Shown piece by piece: positions 63,337 to 64,000 of a DNA stretch of 64,000 bases. This DNA is from Rhizobium grahamii (GTDB lineage: Bacteria > Pseudomonadota > Alphaproteobacteria > Rhizobiales > Rhizobiaceae): the NCBI RefSeq assembly GCF_009498215.1, contig NZ_CP043498.1:2170001-2234000 (forward strand). Direction: 5' to 3'. Both the position numbers and the translations under genes were made by a program. Position 1 is the first letter of the stretch, and the number at the start of each line of letters is the position of its first letter. The notes beneath the pieces are model-generated. The model had not been told where the DNA came from. It saw only the letters and a list, made by a program, of their open reading frames with translations, and did no database searches.

Positions 63337-64000
63337 TTGACCAATTTTGAATCGCTTGGTGTCTCCAAGCCGATCGTCGCCACATTGTTCCAGCTCGGCA
63401 TCGAAACGCCGACCCCCATCCAGGAAAAGGCGATCCCGCTTCTTCTCGAAGGCCGCGACCTGATCGGCCTCGCCCAGACCGGCACCGGCAAGACGGCCGC
63501 ATTCGGCCTGCCGCTCATCGAAAAGCTGATCCCGGAAGAACGCCGGCCCGACAACCGTACCACCCGTACGCTGATCCTGGCTCCGACCCGCGAACTGGTG
63601 AACCAGATCGCCCAGAACCTGAAGAACTTCCTGCGCAAGTCGCACCTGCGCATCAACGTCGTCGTCGGCGGCGTATCGATCAACAAGCAGCAGCTGCAGC
63701 TTGAAAAGGGCACCGACATCCTGGTCGCCACCCCCGGCCGCCTGCTCGATCTCGTTGCCCGCCGCGCCATCGGCCTGACCGCTGTGCGCTATCTCGTGCT
63801 CGACGAAGCCGACCAGATGCTCGACCTCGGCTTTGTGCACGACCTGCGCAAGATCGCCAAGATGGTGCCGAAGAAGCGCCAGACCATGCTGTTTTCAGCC
63901 ACCATGCCGAAGTCGATCGCCGACCTCGCCGGCGAATATCTGACGAACCCGGTTACCGTCGAAGTGACGCCTCCCGGCAAGGCTGCCGATAAGGTCGAGC
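63337..64000 (+). CDS. DEAD-box RNA helicase, N-terminal part (RhlE-like)
   Basis: The gene starts at a TTG (63337), eight bases after AAGG, and runs off the window. The 221 residues present show FESLGVSKPIV and PTPIQEKAIPLL (Q motif), AQTGTGKT at 46-53 (motif I), PTRELV (Ia), TPGR (Ib), DEAD at 156-159 (motif II) and SAT at 187-189 (motif III). It unwinds RNA with ATP. Helicases of this type help ribosome assembly and RNA decay, and are often cold-induced. The C-terminal domain is absent here, so RhlE and related subfamilies cannot be separated. Confidence 0.93.
   Translation, partial: MTNFESLGVSKPIVATLFQLGIETPTPIQEKAIPLLLEGRDLIGLAQTGTGKTAAFGLPLIEKLIPEERRPDNRTTRTLILAPTRELVNQIAQNLKNFLRKSHLRINVVVGGVSINKQQLQLEKGTDILVATPGRLLDLVARRAIGLTAVRYLVLDEADQMLDLGFVHDLRKIAKMVPKKRQTMLFSATMPKSIADLAGEYLTNPVTVEVTPPGKAADKVE

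Overview
The window is GC-rich, densely coded DNA with the gene content and order of the Rhizobiaceae (Rhizobium, Ensifer/Sinorhizobium, Agrobacterium or Shinella-like; genus not fixed). The pointers are a BacA-type SbmA peptide transporter, a bdhA-xdhA-xdhB-xdhC operon like the one known from Sinorhizobium, a PuuD-type membrane urate oxidase, and DUF1127 and ECF42 families. No rRNA, tRNA, CRISPR array, phage gene or complete insertion sequence was seen. Assignments were made by reading the translations; no database search was run.

Layout. 0-6.6 kb: end of an omega-aminotransferase, a branched-chain amino acid binding protein, adenine deaminase, arylamine N-acetyltransferase, and a translationally coupled pair of FMN-binding (PNPOx-like) genes, the second fused to a GAF domain. 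6.6-12.5 kb: GH13 alpha-glucosidase, KDG kinase, GT4 glycosyltransferase, MFS exporter, a small protein. 12.5-15.4 kb: der with a YfgM-like membrane TPR protein, then nnrU. 15.5-18.1 kb: a secreted polysaccharide deacetylase whose last 222 bases are repeated as a frameshifted relic on the far side of a DUF1254 gene. 18.2-22.9 kb: a minus-strand accessory block (small unknown protein, P-loop kinase, APH-like kinase, small membrane protein, TetM/OtrA-like ribosomal-protection GTPase). 23.2-26.6 kb: bacA, then a YbfB-type MFS gene divergent from a PadR regulator with a dyad operator between them. 26.6-33 kb: a frameshifted P-loop kinase, a methionine aminopeptidase, an LLM flavin oxidoreductase, an ECF42 sigma factor module, and a MYG1 hydrolase. 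33-35.5 kb: a secreted protein and glycerol kinase.

From 35.7 to 57.1 kb two blocks of purine and ureide catabolism dominate. Block A on the plus strand holds bdhA, xdhA, xdhB, xdhC, then a LysR gene, puuD, a small exported protein and guaD. Block B on the minus strand holds puuE, uraD, a HEPN/MNT toxin-antitoxin pair, allA, uraH and a metallophosphoesterase. With adenine deaminase at 2.1 kb these cover adenine and guanine to xanthine, urate, 5-hydroxyisourate, OHCU and allantoin, then ring opening by PuuE, and ureidoglycolate cleavage by AllA. Allantoate amidohydrolase or allantoicase is not in the window. The key step is damaged as sequenced: xdhB has lost one base in a C-run, which separates the GEPP-motif glutamate from the rest of the molybdenum subunit. 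Between the blocks lie two LysR-regulated redox loci (cupin/aldo-keto reductase/SDR, and a quinone oxidoreductase) and an L-lactate dehydrogenase.

57.1-64 kb: the two halves of MnmC encoded as divergent genes, a large PAS/hybrid histidine kinase, a Tyr/Pro/Gly-repeat exported protein, and the start of a DEAD-box RNA helicase that runs off the end.
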